Positions 8,755-17,309 of a DNA stretch of 64,000 nt are shown piece by piece (positions within the stretch are counted from its first letter, which is position 1; each line of letters starts with the position of its first letter). A program made the position numbers and the translations under genes. This DNA comes from JAKANT01 sp035502095. GTDB taxonomy: Bacteria; Pseudomonadota; Gammaproteobacteria; Burkholderiales; Burkholderiaceae_F. The notes beneath the pieces were generated by a model, which had not been told where the DNA came from, made no database searches, and was given only the letters and a program-made list of their open reading frames with translations. The stretch is from NCBI GenBank assembly GCA_035502095.1, contig DATJUX010000048.1, positions 151,244 through 215,243 on the forward strand. Reading direction: 5' to 3'.

Positions 8755-8802
8755 AAGAAAAAGGCCCGCGCCGCGCAGGCTTCTTCTATCGGCGCCTGCG
8801 CG
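8753..8802 (-). terminator. Possible terminator for slmA (minus strand)
   Basis: A 9-bp inverted repeat (8772-8780 with 8794-8802) is followed on the minus strand, after nine GC-rich bases, by a T-rich run (8762-8753). The gap between stem and T tract is longer than ideal. This may be an imperfect or extended-stem terminator between the convergent dsbB and slmA. Confidence 0.4.
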
Positions 8803-8861
8803 CGTCGTGGGAGCGCAAGAAGCGGGTGACCCGCCGAGACGCCGCCGGGCGGGCCGCGATG

Positions 8862-9482
8862 CTAAACAAGGAGCGGTGGCAGGTGGGCCTCGATGTTTTC
8901 CATGGGAGCCTTGCGGAACCCGGTCTTGGCGAACCGATGCCACCGTCCCACGACGAACGCGACGACCAGTGCCGATCGGGCCGCGGCATCGAACTGCTGC
9001 GGTAGTTCGTCGCGTGAAGCGGCCATGCGGAAGCTCTGTTTGACCGAGGCTTCGATACGATCCACGAACTGGTTCATCCGCTCCTGCAAGCGCTCGTTTT
9101 CGTTGACCAGGGCGTCGCCGATGAGTACCCGCGTCATGCCGCGGTTGGTCTGCGCGAAGTCGAGCAGCATTACCACGATGCTGCGCACCTGCTTCAGCCC
9201 CGAAGCCTCCTTGGTCGAGATGTCGTTGATGAGCCCGAAGATCGTGCTTTCGATGAACTCGATCAGGCCCTCGTACATCTGCGCCTTGCTGGCGAAATGC
9301 CGGTACAGGGCGGCTTCCGAAACCGAAAGCTTGGCCGCCAGCGCCGCCGTGGTCACCCTCTCGCCGCGGGGATCTTCCAGCATCGTGGCCAGGGTTTGCA
9401 GGATCTGAAGCCGCCGGGCACCGGGCTTTCGGCGCCGCGAGTCGCCCGTCGGTTCGGTCGCCGCGTCAGGTTTGCCTTCCAT
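8862..9482 (-). CDS. slmA: Nucleoid occlusion factor SlmA (TetR family)
   Basis: About 206 residues. The N-terminal helix-turn-helix reads VTTAALAAKLSVSEAALYRHF. It is followed by the SlmA-typical ASKAQMYEGLIEFIESTIFG and a long helical C-terminal domain with FAQTNRGMTRVLIGDALVNE. SlmA binds specific chromosomal sites and blocks FtsZ ring formation over the nucleoid. Two starts are possible, GTG 9494 and ATG 9482; the ATG is taken. It lies with sppA, a HAD nucleotidase and argB on the minus strand. argB-nucleotidase-slmA linkage is common in Betaproteobacteria. Confidence 0.9.
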   Translation of the reverse strand: MEGKPDAATEPTGDSRRRKPGARRLQILQTLATMLEDPRGERVTTAALAAKLSVSEAALYRHFASKAQMYEGLIEFIESTIFGLINDISTKEASGLKQVRSIVVMLLDFAQTNRGMTRVLIGDALVNENERLQERMNQFVDRIEASVKQSFRMAASRDELPQQFDAAARSALVVAFVVGRWHRFAKTGFRKAPMENIEAHLPPLLV

Positions 9483-9592
9483 CGCCACCGGCACTTCGAT
9501 TTGGGATCGAAAATCTACCGGAATCCCGCTCGACGTGGGGGATTACTCACGCGAAATGCCGTAGATCACGCCGCTTTGCGGCAGCCAGCTGC

Positions 9593-11452
9593 TCACCAAA
9601 GCCGGCACAGGCAGTGTGAGAACACGGTGAAGGGATTCAGCTCGCCCTTGCCGATCCAGGCAAACTCGTTTGTAACGCCGCGGCCGGTCGGGTCGATCGC
9701 CCGCCCGAGCCAGCCGAACTGCGCACCGACTTCCGACCGCACGCGCTCGGCGAGATGACCCATGAACAAGGACAGATACCGCTCGAGGCCGCGCGGCTGG
9801 CGCTCCAGATAAAGCACGTTGTACTGGTCGCCGAGCTTGGCGCGCTCGGCGGCCCGCTCGATCGCATCCTCGAGGCCGCCCAACGTATCGACCAGGCCCC
9901 GCTCCCGGGCTTGGCGCCCGGTCCAAACCCGTCCTTGCGCGATACCTTCGACCTGCCCCTCGGTCAGGTTGCGGGACTGCGCAACGAGGCCGACGAAACG
10001 GTGATAGTTGTTGTCGATGGACGACTGCAGCAGTTCACCCACCCGCTTGTCGAGCGGGCGTCGCGGATCGCCCGCGCCCGCAAGCCAAGTCGTCGTCACC
10101 CCGCCCGTGTGTATGCCCAGCTTCTCCCACGCCTTGTCCACGTTCGGCAGGAGCGCAAACACCCCGATTGAACCCGTGATGGTTCCGGGATCGGCGAGGA
10201 TCTCGTCGGACGCAGTGGCCACCCAGTAGCCGCCCGAGGCCGCGGCGTCGCCCATGGAAACCACGACGGGCTTTCCAGCCGTCCGCGTCACCTCGAGTTC
10301 GCGCCGGATCATTTCCGAGGCGAACGTCACCCCTCCCGGCGAGTCGATGCGCATGACGAGTGCCTTGATGTGCTCGTCCTCGCGCGCGCGCCGGATCAAC
10401 TCGGAGACCGTGCGCCCGCCGACGAATCCCTGCGGCGCTTCGCCGTCGACGATGTCGCCTTCCGCGACCACGACGCCCACGGCCGCGCGGCGGGTCGGTT
10501 CCGAGGCAAGCGAAAGGAGGTAGTCGGCGAGCGAAATCTGGCGGAACCCGCCCTCCTCCGCCTCCGCGGCCGCGGCGCGGCCGCGCATCAGGTCCCGCAT
10601 CTCGTCCGGCGTCTTCAGACCGTCGACCAGCTTCGCGTCGACGGCGAGTTGCGCCGCGTCTCCGTTCGCGGCCTTCAGGCGCTGCGTCAACGAGTCGATC
10701 AGCTGCGCGACGCTTCCCGGCGCAAGATGGCGCGCCTGTTCGACCTCGTCGACGTAGAGCGACCAGGCGTCGTTCATCCACCGGGATTCGTCTTCGAGGG
10801 CCTCCTTGGACGGCCCGGTCGAAGTGAACGGCTCGGCGAAGCTCTTGAACTGCCCGACGCGGAACACATTGACCGTCACGCCGAGGCGATCGAGCGCGTC
10901 GCGGTAATAGTTGCGATAGCCCCCCAGGCCGCGCAGGAGAACCGACCCCAACGGGTGCATGTACACCTCGTCGGCCTGCGCAGCGAGAAAGTACTGTGGC
11001 TGGTCGAACGAGGAGCCCCATGCAATCACCGGTTTGCCGGATTCGCGCAGCCTGCCGAGGGCCGACGCAACCTCGTGCAAGGTCGCAAGGCCCGCGCCGT
11101 CGAAATCGTCGAGCAGCAACAGGACCGAGGTGATCTTCGGGTCGTCGACCGCAGCCTCGATCGCGTCGAGCACATCGCGCAACTGCGTCTGACGTAGTCG
11201 CTCCCCGAGCAGATCCGACAGCGCCGCTTCGGTGGCGCCGCCCGTGTACTGCTCGACGATGCGCCCCTTGATCGAGAGCACGAGAGCCGTGTCTTCCGCG
11301 ACCTTCGGTTTGGTCTCTGCGAGCCAGGCGACCAGCAGCAACGCAACCAAGCCCAGGAAGATCAGATTGACGACCACCCGGCGCGTCCCGTCGATCAATC
11401 GCCACAAGAAGCCGAGCAGCCGGCGCACCGGTCCGAATCGATCGGAAGGCAT
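9593..11452 (-). CDS. sppA: Signal peptide peptidase SppA, 67 kDa type
   Basis: A 619-residue inner-membrane serine protease that degrades released signal peptides. One N-terminal transmembrane helix lies at residues 26-45, followed by two tandem S49 domains. The predicted dyad is K203 in RVGQFKSFAEPF of the N-terminal half and S406 in GDAAASGGYWV of the C-terminal half. This matches the K209/S409 arrangement of the E. coli tetramer. Length and domain order match the long form. It stands between slmA and the HAD nucleotidase. Position 9483-9592 holds nothing else recognisable. Confidence 0.95.
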   Translation of the reverse strand: MPSDRFGPVRRLLGFLWRLIDGTRRVVVNLIFLGLVALLLVAWLAETKPKVAEDTALVLSIKGRIVEQYTGGATEAALSDLLGERLRQTQLRDVLDAIEAAVDDPKITSVLLLLDDFDGAGLATLHEVASALGRLRESGKPVIAWGSSFDQPQYFLAAQADEVYMHPLGSVLLRGLGGYRNYYRDALDRLGVTVNVFRVGQFKSFAEPFTSTGPSKEALEDESRWMNDAWSLYVDEVEQARHLAPGSVAQLIDSLTQRLKAANGDAAQLAVDAKLVDGLKTPDEMRDLMRGRAAAAEAEEGGFRQISLADYLLSLASEPTRRAAVGVVVAEGDIVDGEAPQGFVGGRTVSELIRRAREDEHIKALVMRIDSPGGVTFASEMIRRELEVTRTAGKPVVVSMGDAAASGGYWVATASDEILADPGTITGSIGVFALLPNVDKAWEKLGIHTGGVTTTWLAGAGDPRRPLDKRVGELLQSSIDNNYHRFVGLVAQSRNLTEGQVEGIAQGRVWTGRQARERGLVDTLGGLEDAIERAAERAKLGDQYNVLYLERQPRGLERYLSLFMGHLAERVRSEVGAQFGWLGRAIDPTGRGVTNEFAWIGKGELNPFTVFSHCLCRLW

Positions 11453-11536
11453 TTCTGACTCCGCGAAGGCCGGGCCTTGCCCGCACCGGCCGTTGGATTG
11501 AGATTGCGTCGCAGGAAGCTTACCCGTGCGCCACGC

Positions 11537-12214
11537 TCACCTGATGCGGTGCATGGCCCGGGGTAGCTCCTGGATCGAGGCGAGGCGCAAGTCCACGTAC
11601 GCGCCTCCGCCATGCGCGGTGTCGACGCGGTGGCGTGTCACCAGCACGGTACGAAAGCCGGTTGCACGGGCAGCCTTCAGGTTCGGCAGGCTGTCCTCGA
11701 CCAGAACCGCACGGCCTGCGTTGCGCCGGCCCGCGAGCCCTTCACGCGCGAGCATGTGACGCAGCATGGCCGCGGATGGCTTTGGACGCAGCACGCCGTG
11801 CACGCGCATGCGTTCGATCGCATACTGCGCCCTGAGCTGCCGGTGCAATTCGAGTTCGCGCACGATCTTGCGTGCGTACGCGTCGGGAGCATTGGTCAGC
11901 AGCACCTTCCGCCCTGGCAGACGTGCGAACAGGCGCGCGAGGCCGCGTTCCGCGCGCACCATGCGCGCGAGGTCGAAATCGTGCGTTTCGCGCAGGAAGT
12001 GATGCGGGTCGATCGCGTGATGGCGCATTAGACCGAGCAGTGTCGCGCCGTAGCGCCGCCAGTACGTCACCCGCAGGTGGTCCGCCTCGTGCTCGTCGAC
12101 TGCGAGATGGCGCACCACATAGTCGGTCATGCGCCGGTCGATCGTGCCCAGGATGGCATGCGACGCGTCATGCAGCGTGTTGTCCAGATCGAAGAACCAG
12201 ACCCGGCGCCGCAT
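11537..12214 (-). CDS. HAD superfamily pyrimidine 5'-nucleotidase
   Basis: About 225 residues. HAD motif I is FDLDNTLHD with nucleophile D9 and D11. Motif II is VLLTNAP, the lysine motif lies in RPKPSAAML, and the acidic motif IV is VLVEDSLPNLKAA. The family includes pyrimidine 5'-nucleotidases (SDT1/PpnN type) that dephosphorylate UMP or CMP. The ATG at 12214 puts the DxD motif at the expected place; a GTG at 12241 is the alternative. argB lies 73 bases upstream in the same direction, a conserved pairing. Confidence 0.88.
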   Translation of the reverse strand: MRRRVWFFDLDNTLHDASHAILGTIDRRMTDYVVRHLAVDEHEADHLRVTYWRRYGATLLGLMRHHAIDPHHFLRETHDFDLARMVRAERGLARLFARLPGRKVLLTNAPDAYARKIVRELELHRQLRAQYAIERMRVHGVLRPKPSAAMLRHMLAREGLAGRRNAGRAVLVEDSLPNLKAARATGFRTVLVTRHRVDTAHGGGAYVDLRLASIQELPRAMHRIR

Positions 12215-12287
12215 CAGGGAGCTCTTGCGCCAGGGGGACACCCGCGGACCGAGCGGCCGCGGTTCTCCAGCAAGGGCATCGTGTGCC

Positions 12288-13175
12288 CTAGTGCGAGCGG
12301 ATCATCGTGCCGACACCGGCGTCGGTCAGGATCTCGAGCAGAAGGCAGTGGTCGACCCGGCCGTCGATGATGTGTACCGAATTGACGCCGCTGCGTGCAG
12401 CCTCGAGAGCGGACGAGATCTTCGGCAGCATGCCGCCGGAGATCGTTCCATCGGCGAACAGTTCGTCGATCTGGCGCGCCGTGAGGCCCGTGATGAGGTG
12501 GCCGGACTTGTCGAGAACCCCGGGCGTATTGGTCAGGATGACCAGCTTCTCGGCCTTGAGGATCTCGGCGATCTTGCCGGCCACGAGATCGGCGTTGATG
12601 TTGTAGGTCTCGCCGTCCGCTCCGAAGCCGATCGGCGAGATCACCGGGATGAATGCGTCGTCCTGCAATGCCTTCACCACGGCCGGGTTGATCGTGTCGA
12701 TCTCGCCGACGTGACCGATGTCGTGCGAACGGGTCGGATCGTCCTTGTCGGGCAGGCGGAGCTTGCGCGCACGGATCAGGCCGCCGTCCTTCCCCGTGAG
12801 TCCCACCGCCTGCCCGCCAAAGCGGTTGATCAGCGTAACCAGCTCGCCCTGCACTTCTCCGGCCAGCACCCACTCGACGACTTCCATGGTCTCGGCATCG
12901 GTGACGCGCATGCCCTGCACGAACGTCGACTTCTTGCCGATGCGCTCAAGTGCCTCGTCGATCTGCGGGCCGCCGCCGTGAACCACCACCGGATTCATGC
13001 CCACCAGCTTCAACATGACCACGTCGCGCGCGAAGCTCTCCTTCAGCGTCTGATCGGTCATCGCGTTGCCGCCATACTTGATGACGATCGTGCGGCCGTG
13101 AAACCGGCGGATGTAGGGCAAGGCCTCGGAGAGAATGCCGGCTTTCAGTTCGGGGGGAATCTGCGCGCGGTCCAT
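12288..13175 (-). CDS. argB: Acetylglutamate kinase
   Basis: A 295-residue amino-acid kinase that phosphorylates N-acetylglutamate in the second step of arginine synthesis. Motifs include IVIKYGGNAM near the N-terminus, NPVVVHGGGPQID, the substrate loop INRFGGQAVGLTGKDG, and DGTISGGMLPKI near the C-terminus. The N-terminal helix (MDRAQIPPELKAGILSEALP) resembles that of arginine-inhibitable hexameric enzymes, so feedback inhibition is plausible. The ATG at 13175 is chosen over the longer frame because it begins the conserved region. Confidence 0.95.
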   Translation of the reverse strand: MDRAQIPPELKAGILSEALPYIRRFHGRTIVIKYGGNAMTDQTLKESFARDVVMLKLVGMNPVVVHGGGPQIDEALERIGKKSTFVQGMRVTDAETMEVVEWVLAGEVQGELVTLINRFGGQAVGLTGKDGGLIRARKLRLPDKDDPTRSHDIGHVGEIDTINPAVVKALQDDAFIPVISPIGFGADGETYNINADLVAGKIAEILKAEKLVILTNTPGVLDKSGHLITGLTARQIDELFADGTISGGMLPKISSALEAARSGVNSVHIIDGRVDHCLLLEILTDAGVGTMIRSH

Positions 13176-13270
13176 CGGCGAATGAGGAAGACGAGGCGCG
13201 CGCAGTGTATCGCGCGGCACCGGTCGCGAGCCCGGTCTTATGATGGCCCGAGAACATCCATGGAAGCGCC

Positions 13271-13477
13271 ATGCAGCAGGTACTGCGGATTGCGGGCATG
13301 CATTGCGCCGCGTGCGTGCAGCGGGTCACGCGAGCGCTCGAGTCGCTGACACCGGCGGTGACGGTATCGCTCGATCCGCCACGGGCCGTGCTCGACGTTG
13401 CCGAGCGGCTGCCCCTGGAGCAGCTCGCGGCGGCCGTCGCGCGAGCCGGTGCCTACCAAATCGAGGCGGTGGATTGA
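13271..13477 (+). CDS. Stand-alone heavy-metal-associated (HMA) domain protein, CopZ-like
   Basis: A 68-residue protein made of a single ferredoxin-like HMA domain. The metal site is GMHCAAC (cysteines at residues 12 and 15), the rest follows the HMA pattern, and it ends at AGAYQIEAVD. Such proteins bind Cu(I) and deliver it to P-type ATPases. No ATPase or copper regulator lies nearby, so the partner is unknown. It is the only plus-strand gene in this stretch, divergent from argB and convergent with hslU (13 bases apart). Confidence 0.75.
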   Translation: MQQVLRIAGMHCAACVQRVTRALESLTPAVTVSLDPPRAVLDVAERLPLEQLAAAVARAGAYQIEAVD

Positions 13478-13490
13478 CGACCGCGTCGCC

Positions 13491-14816
13491 TCAGAGCACG
13501 TAGCGGGCGAGATCCTCGTTCTGCGCGAGTTCGGCGAGGCGTCCGTCGACGTACTCGGCATTGATCACGAGTTTCTCGTGGCGCCCGCTGCCGGCTTCGA
13601 ACGAAACCTGCTCGAGCAGTTTTTCCATGACCGTGTACAGCCGGCGCGCGCCGATGTTCTCGGTCCTCTCGTTGACGGCAAATGCGATCTGCGCGAGGCG
13701 TGCGATGCCATCCGGCGTGAACTCCAGCGCGACGTCGTCGGTGGCGAGCAGCGCCTGATACTGCTTGGTCAGGCAGGCGTCTGTGCTGGTGAGGATGCGC
13801 TCGAAATCCTGCGGACTCAGCGAGTCGAGCTCGACCCGGATCGGGAAGCGGCCTTGCAACTCGGGAATCAGGTCGCTCGGCTTGGCGAAATGGAACGCAC
13901 CCGACGCGATGAAGAGGATGTGGTCGGTCTTGACCATGCCGTACTTGGTGTTCACCGTCGTGCCTTCGACCAGTGGCAGCAAGTCGCGTTGAACGCCCTG
14001 GCGTGACACGTCCGCGCCCTGCATCTCCGAGCGGCTCGCGATCTTGTCGAGCTCGTCGAGGAAGACGATGCCATTTTGCTCGACGTTGGCGAGCGCCTTC
14101 GCCTTCAGCTCGTCCTCGTTCACGAGCCGCGCCGCCTCCTCGTCGACCAGCACTTTTAACGCGTCGCGGATCTTCATCCTGCGCGGCCGGCGTCGCTCGC
14201 GCCCGAGGTTCTGGAACATCGACTGGATCTGCTGCGTGAGGTCCTCCATGCCCGGCGGCGCCATCACCTCCATCGAGGGCATCGGCTGCGCGACCTCGAT
14301 CTCGATTTCTTTCTCGTCGAGTTCGCCCTCGCGCAGCCGCTTGCGGAACTTCTGCCTGGTCTCGCCGGCTTCGGCTCCGCGGACGTCGCTGAAGCCGAAA
14401 TCGCGCGGGGGCGGAATCAGGATGTCGAGCACCCGGTCCTCGGCGGCATCCTCCGCCTTGGCGCGCACCATCCGCTTCTCGACTTCGCGCACCTGCTTGA
14501 TGGCGATGTCCACCAGGTCGCGCACGATCGAGTCGACATCGCGGCCGACGTAACCGACCTCGGTGAACTTGGTGGCCTCGACCTTGATGAACGGCGCATC
14601 GGCGAGCTTGGCCAGCCGGCGCGCGATCTCGGTCTTGCCGACCCCGGTCGGCCCGATCATCAGGATGTTCTTCGGCGTGATTTCCGACCGCAGTGGCTCG
14701 CCCACGTTCTGGCGCCGCCATCGATTGCGCAAGGCGACCGCGACCGCCTGCTTGGCGCGATCCTGGCCGACGATGTGCTTGTTCAGCTCGTGAACGATTT
14801 CCCTGGGTGTCATCAT
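13491..14816 (-). CDS. hslU: ATP-dependent protease ATPase subunit HslU
   Basis: A 441-residue AAA+ unfoldase that feeds substrates to HslV. MTPREIVHELNKHIVGQ is the family N-terminus. Walker A is GPTGVGKT (55-62), the pore loop is GYVGRD (88-93), and Walker B is GIVFLDELDKIA. The C-terminus ENEDLARYVL-type tail, which activates HslV, is present as NEDLARYVL. Length is near E. coli HslU (443). The first of two ATGs (14816) is used. hslV lies directly upstream, 57 bases away, giving the usual hslVU operon. Confidence 0.97.
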   Translation of the reverse strand: MMTPREIVHELNKHIVGQDRAKQAVAVALRNRWRRQNVGEPLRSEITPKNILMIGPTGVGKTEIARRLAKLADAPFIKVEATKFTEVGYVGRDVDSIVRDLVDIAIKQVREVEKRMVRAKAEDAAEDRVLDILIPPPRDFGFSDVRGAEAGETRQKFRKRLREGELDEKEIEIEVAQPMPSMEVMAPPGMEDLTQQIQSMFQNLGRERRRPRRMKIRDALKVLVDEEAARLVNEDELKAKALANVEQNGIVFLDELDKIASRSEMQGADVSRQGVQRDLLPLVEGTTVNTKYGMVKTDHILFIASGAFHFAKPSDLIPELQGRFPIRVELDSLSPQDFERILTSTDACLTKQYQALLATDDVALEFTPDGIARLAQIAFAVNERTENIGARRLYTVMEKLLEQVSFEAGSGRHEKLVINAEYVDGRLAELAQNEDLARYVL

Positions 14817-14873
14817 GGGTCTTGCATCTCCGGCAAACGGCCGCGCGGCGCGGCCGTCACGCATGAACCGCCG

Positions 14874-15410
14874 TCAGTCGATGGCTTCGATCGTGTGCGA
14901 CTGGTTGGTGTAGATGCAGAGGTCACCCGCGATCGTGAGCGCCTTTTTCACGATGTCGACGGGGGCAAGTTCGGTGTTGTCCAGCAGCGCGCGCGCGGCA
15001 GCCTGCGCGTACGGGCCGCCCGATCCGATCGCGATCAGCCCGTATTCGGGCTCGAGCACGTCGCCGTTGCCAGTGATGATCAACGAGGTTTCGCGATCCG
15101 CGACCGCCAGCATTGCCTCGAGGCGCCGCAGGATGCGATCCGTACGCCAGTCCTTGGCCAGTTCAACCGCCGAGCGCAGCAGGTTGCCCTGATGCTTCTC
15201 GAGCTTGGCCTCGAAGCGCTCGAACAACGTAAAGGCATCGGCGGTCGCGCCGGCGAAGCCGGCCAGGATGCGGTCGTGATAGAGGCGCCGCACCTTGCGC
15301 GCGCTCTGCTTGACAATGATGTTGCCCAGAGTGACCTGGCCGTCGCCGCCCATCGCGACCCGCGCGCCGCGGCGCGCGGAAACGATGGTCGTGCCGTGAA
15401 AAGCGTCCAT
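14874..15410 (-). CDS. hslV: ATP-dependent protease proteolytic subunit HslV
   Basis: A 178-residue proteasome-like threonine peptidase. The mature N-terminal threonine is predicted at T7 in FHGTTIVSARRG after removal of a short propeptide. AMGGDGQVTLGN, the Lys-rich KVRRLYHDRILAGFAG segment and IAIGSGGPYAQAAARAL are near-identical to known HslV. Two stacked hexamers form the degradation chamber with HslU. It is the upstream gene of hslVU. Confidence 0.97.
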   Translation of the reverse strand: MDAFHGTTIVSARRGARVAMGGDGQVTLGNIIVKQSARKVRRLYHDRILAGFAGATADAFTLFERFEAKLEKHQGNLLRSAVELAKDWRTDRILRRLEAMLAVADRETSLIITGNGDVLEPEYGLIAIGSGGPYAQAAARALLDNTELAPVDIVKKALTIAGDLCIYTNQSHTIEAID

Positions 15411-15440
15411 CGTGGGGAGATGGCGCCAACCCGAGCAAGT

Positions 15441-16925
15441 TCAAGGACGGCGCAGGTGCACCGAGGAGACCGCCGTGATGCCGAGCAACTGGAACAGCGC
15501 GCCGACCAGCGGATTGACGTTGCGGAATTCGACGGTCGCGCCGCCTTGCTGCAGCTTCATCACCAGCGTCAGCAGGCCGGACGCGGCGGAAAACGCCATC
15601 CGGCGGAGCTGCGCTGCATCGATTTTCAGTTCCTTGTTGGTGCGCGCTTCGGCGGCCAGGCGCCCGAACCAGGGTTCGCCTTCACCTTCGATGACGCCTC
15701 GCCATGCGCGGGCGCTATCGCTGACCGGTGCGCTCACCGATTCGGGCGCTGCCGCAAGCGCCGGCCCGGCCTTGAGGTTGGGCGGCGGCGGCTCCCACTG
15801 CGGCGGCGACACCTCGAACGTGATGCAGTACTGGATGCCGGTCTCTTCGAACTCGTGCTGGCGCCCGAGCAGCCGCAACATCTCGAGCAGGAGCATCCAG
15901 CCGGCGTCGGACGCATCGCGCCGTCCGGGCTCGATCACCCCGCGCAGCGGGTTGACCAGTTGCTCGGCGCCCGCGATCACCAGCTCGTGCGACGCGCGCT
16001 TGAACGCGGTGACGACACGCAGCATGAGCTCCGCACCGACCAGGTCGACGGAGCGCGTGCTGCTCGCGTCGAGTCGCAGGGTCGCGTGCGAAGTTGCAAG
16101 CGTCTTGAGCTGCTCGAGAACCTTGATGACGTTGGCGTCGACGCTGACGGGCAACCGCACCGTCGGGACACCGTCGCTCGCAGCGGCCGCGGCAGACTGC
16201 GCGCCCGGCTGTGCAGGCCCGCGGCCTTCCGTTGCAGTGGTGTACTCGACCCATGCCGGCGACCCGCCGTTGAAGCGCAGCGCGAATTGCGTCGCCATCT
16301 GATCGAATTCGTTGCGGTCGCCGCGCTGATTGAGGATTTCGAGCAACATCAACCAGGCGTTCTGCGCCGCATGCGCCAGGTCGTCGGCGGCGATGCCGGC
16401 CCGCAGTACCTGCTCGGCCGCGCTCTCCTGTCCGTTGGCAAAAAGGATCGCGCTTTCGTCGACGATCGAACCGGCACCGGAAGTGTTGATCTCGATCGCG
16501 TTGACGCTGCCGAAAAAGTCGTCGTGCGAGCCATCCAGATCCTCGATGGCGGCCGAAGCGGCGGAGCCGTTCATCGCGGCCGGCTTGTCGTTGCCCGCCG
16601 CACGTTCGCTCGATGCCGTCGATGCGGCGGACTGTGCGGGTGCGCTGCCCGGCGGGCGCAAGAAGTCGCGCGCCATTTCCGACTCGATCTTGTCGATCTT
16701 GGCTGCAGTCTCGATGGCAAGCGAGCGCGCCAGTTCGCGATCCGGCATCGCGTTTTCTGTCGTCGCGAAGCGCTGCGGAGGCTGGCGAGCCGGAGACATG
16801 CGACCCGCCGGATCAGGCATGGGCCTCCCCATCGGACGCGGCGCAGCCGCGCGACCATCTTCAGGGCGCTTTGCTCCGCGCTCCTTCGGGTCCTTTTGAT
16901 CCTTCTTGAAAAACGAAAAAACCAC
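15441..16925 (-). CDS. Tandem STAS-domain protein with internal duplication, function unknown
   Basis: About 494 residues. A basic MVFSFFKKDQ-type N-terminus precedes a low-complexity Pro/Ala region (20-130). Then come two copies of a helical unit and a STAS-like domain. Unit 1 is residues ~157-226 (WLMLLEILNQRGDRNEF, later SPAWV) with STAS at 255-332. Unit 2 is ~330-377 (WMLLLEMLRLLGRQHEF, later SPPQW) with STAS at 405-490. STAS domains bind partners or nucleotides in signalling. No anti-sigma kinase or transporter is fused. The GTG at 16925 is chosen because no ATG fits; the start is uncertain. It sits 30 bases upstream of hslV. Confidence 0.75.
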   Translation of the reverse strand: MVFSFFKKDQKDPKERGAKRPEDGRAAAPRPMGRPMPDPAGRMSPARQPPQRFATTENAMPDRELARSLAIETAAKIDKIESEMARDFLRPPGSAPAQSAASTASSERAAGNDKPAAMNGSAASAAIEDLDGSHDDFFGSVNAIEINTSGAGSIVDESAILFANGQESAAEQVLRAGIAADDLAHAAQNAWLMLLEILNQRGDRNEFDQMATQFALRFNGGSPAWVEYTTATEGRGPAQPGAQSAAAAASDGVPTVRLPVSVDANVIKVLEQLKTLATSHATLRLDASSTRSVDLVGAELMLRVVTAFKRASHELVIAGAEQLVNPLRGVIEPGRRDASDAGWMLLLEMLRLLGRQHEFEETGIQYCITFEVSPPQWEPPPPNLKAGPALAAAPESVSAPVSDSARAWRGVIEGEGEPWFGRLAAEARTNKELKIDAAQLRRMAFSAASGLLTLVMKLQQGGATVEFRNVNPLVGALFQLLGITAVSSVHLRRP

Positions 16926-17309
16926 CCGCTTGTCTCGTTTTGCCTGAAGCGGCGCGCGAGCGCTGCTTGCTATTGACCGGCGCGATGCCGGGCGACAGGA
17001 CGTATTGCACGCGCCAAAACCCGTAGGCAAGCCACGGCCGAAGCGCGTTATCCCGATAGGACCGAAAACTATAACAATTTTGCTCCGACAAAGCCCAGGG
17101 ATACGGCGGTGCAACCCCGGAATTTCTTCCCGTCGTGCGCCGGGCCAGGCCGCCTGCCCAAGATGGCGACCGCGGCGTCAGGGATAGCTCGGACCACGGA
17201 CTTCGCTCGAGGGCGGTCCGCGCCGGGCTGTTACCTCACCGGGACCCGCGCTTTTGCGTCTTCCAACGGACGACCCGCATCCGCGGGACCGGGCGCCGCG
17301 CCCTACGCG
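16926..17309. other. Intergenic stretch between the STAS gene and dksA
   Basis: 384 bases without a convincing gene. An AT-rich island at about 17064-17092, unusual against the local GC content, probably contains the promoter for the STAS-hslVU transcript on the minus strand; I could not place well-spaced -35/-10 boxes. Short GC inverted repeats near 17272-17300 could belong to the dksA 3' end but lack a T tract. Confidence 0.4.

Noticed and set aside
14775..16976. A 733-codon plus-strand open frame opposite hslV and the STAS gene
   Set aside because: The translation is Arg/Asp/Gly-rich without motifs, while the minus-strand genes are clear.
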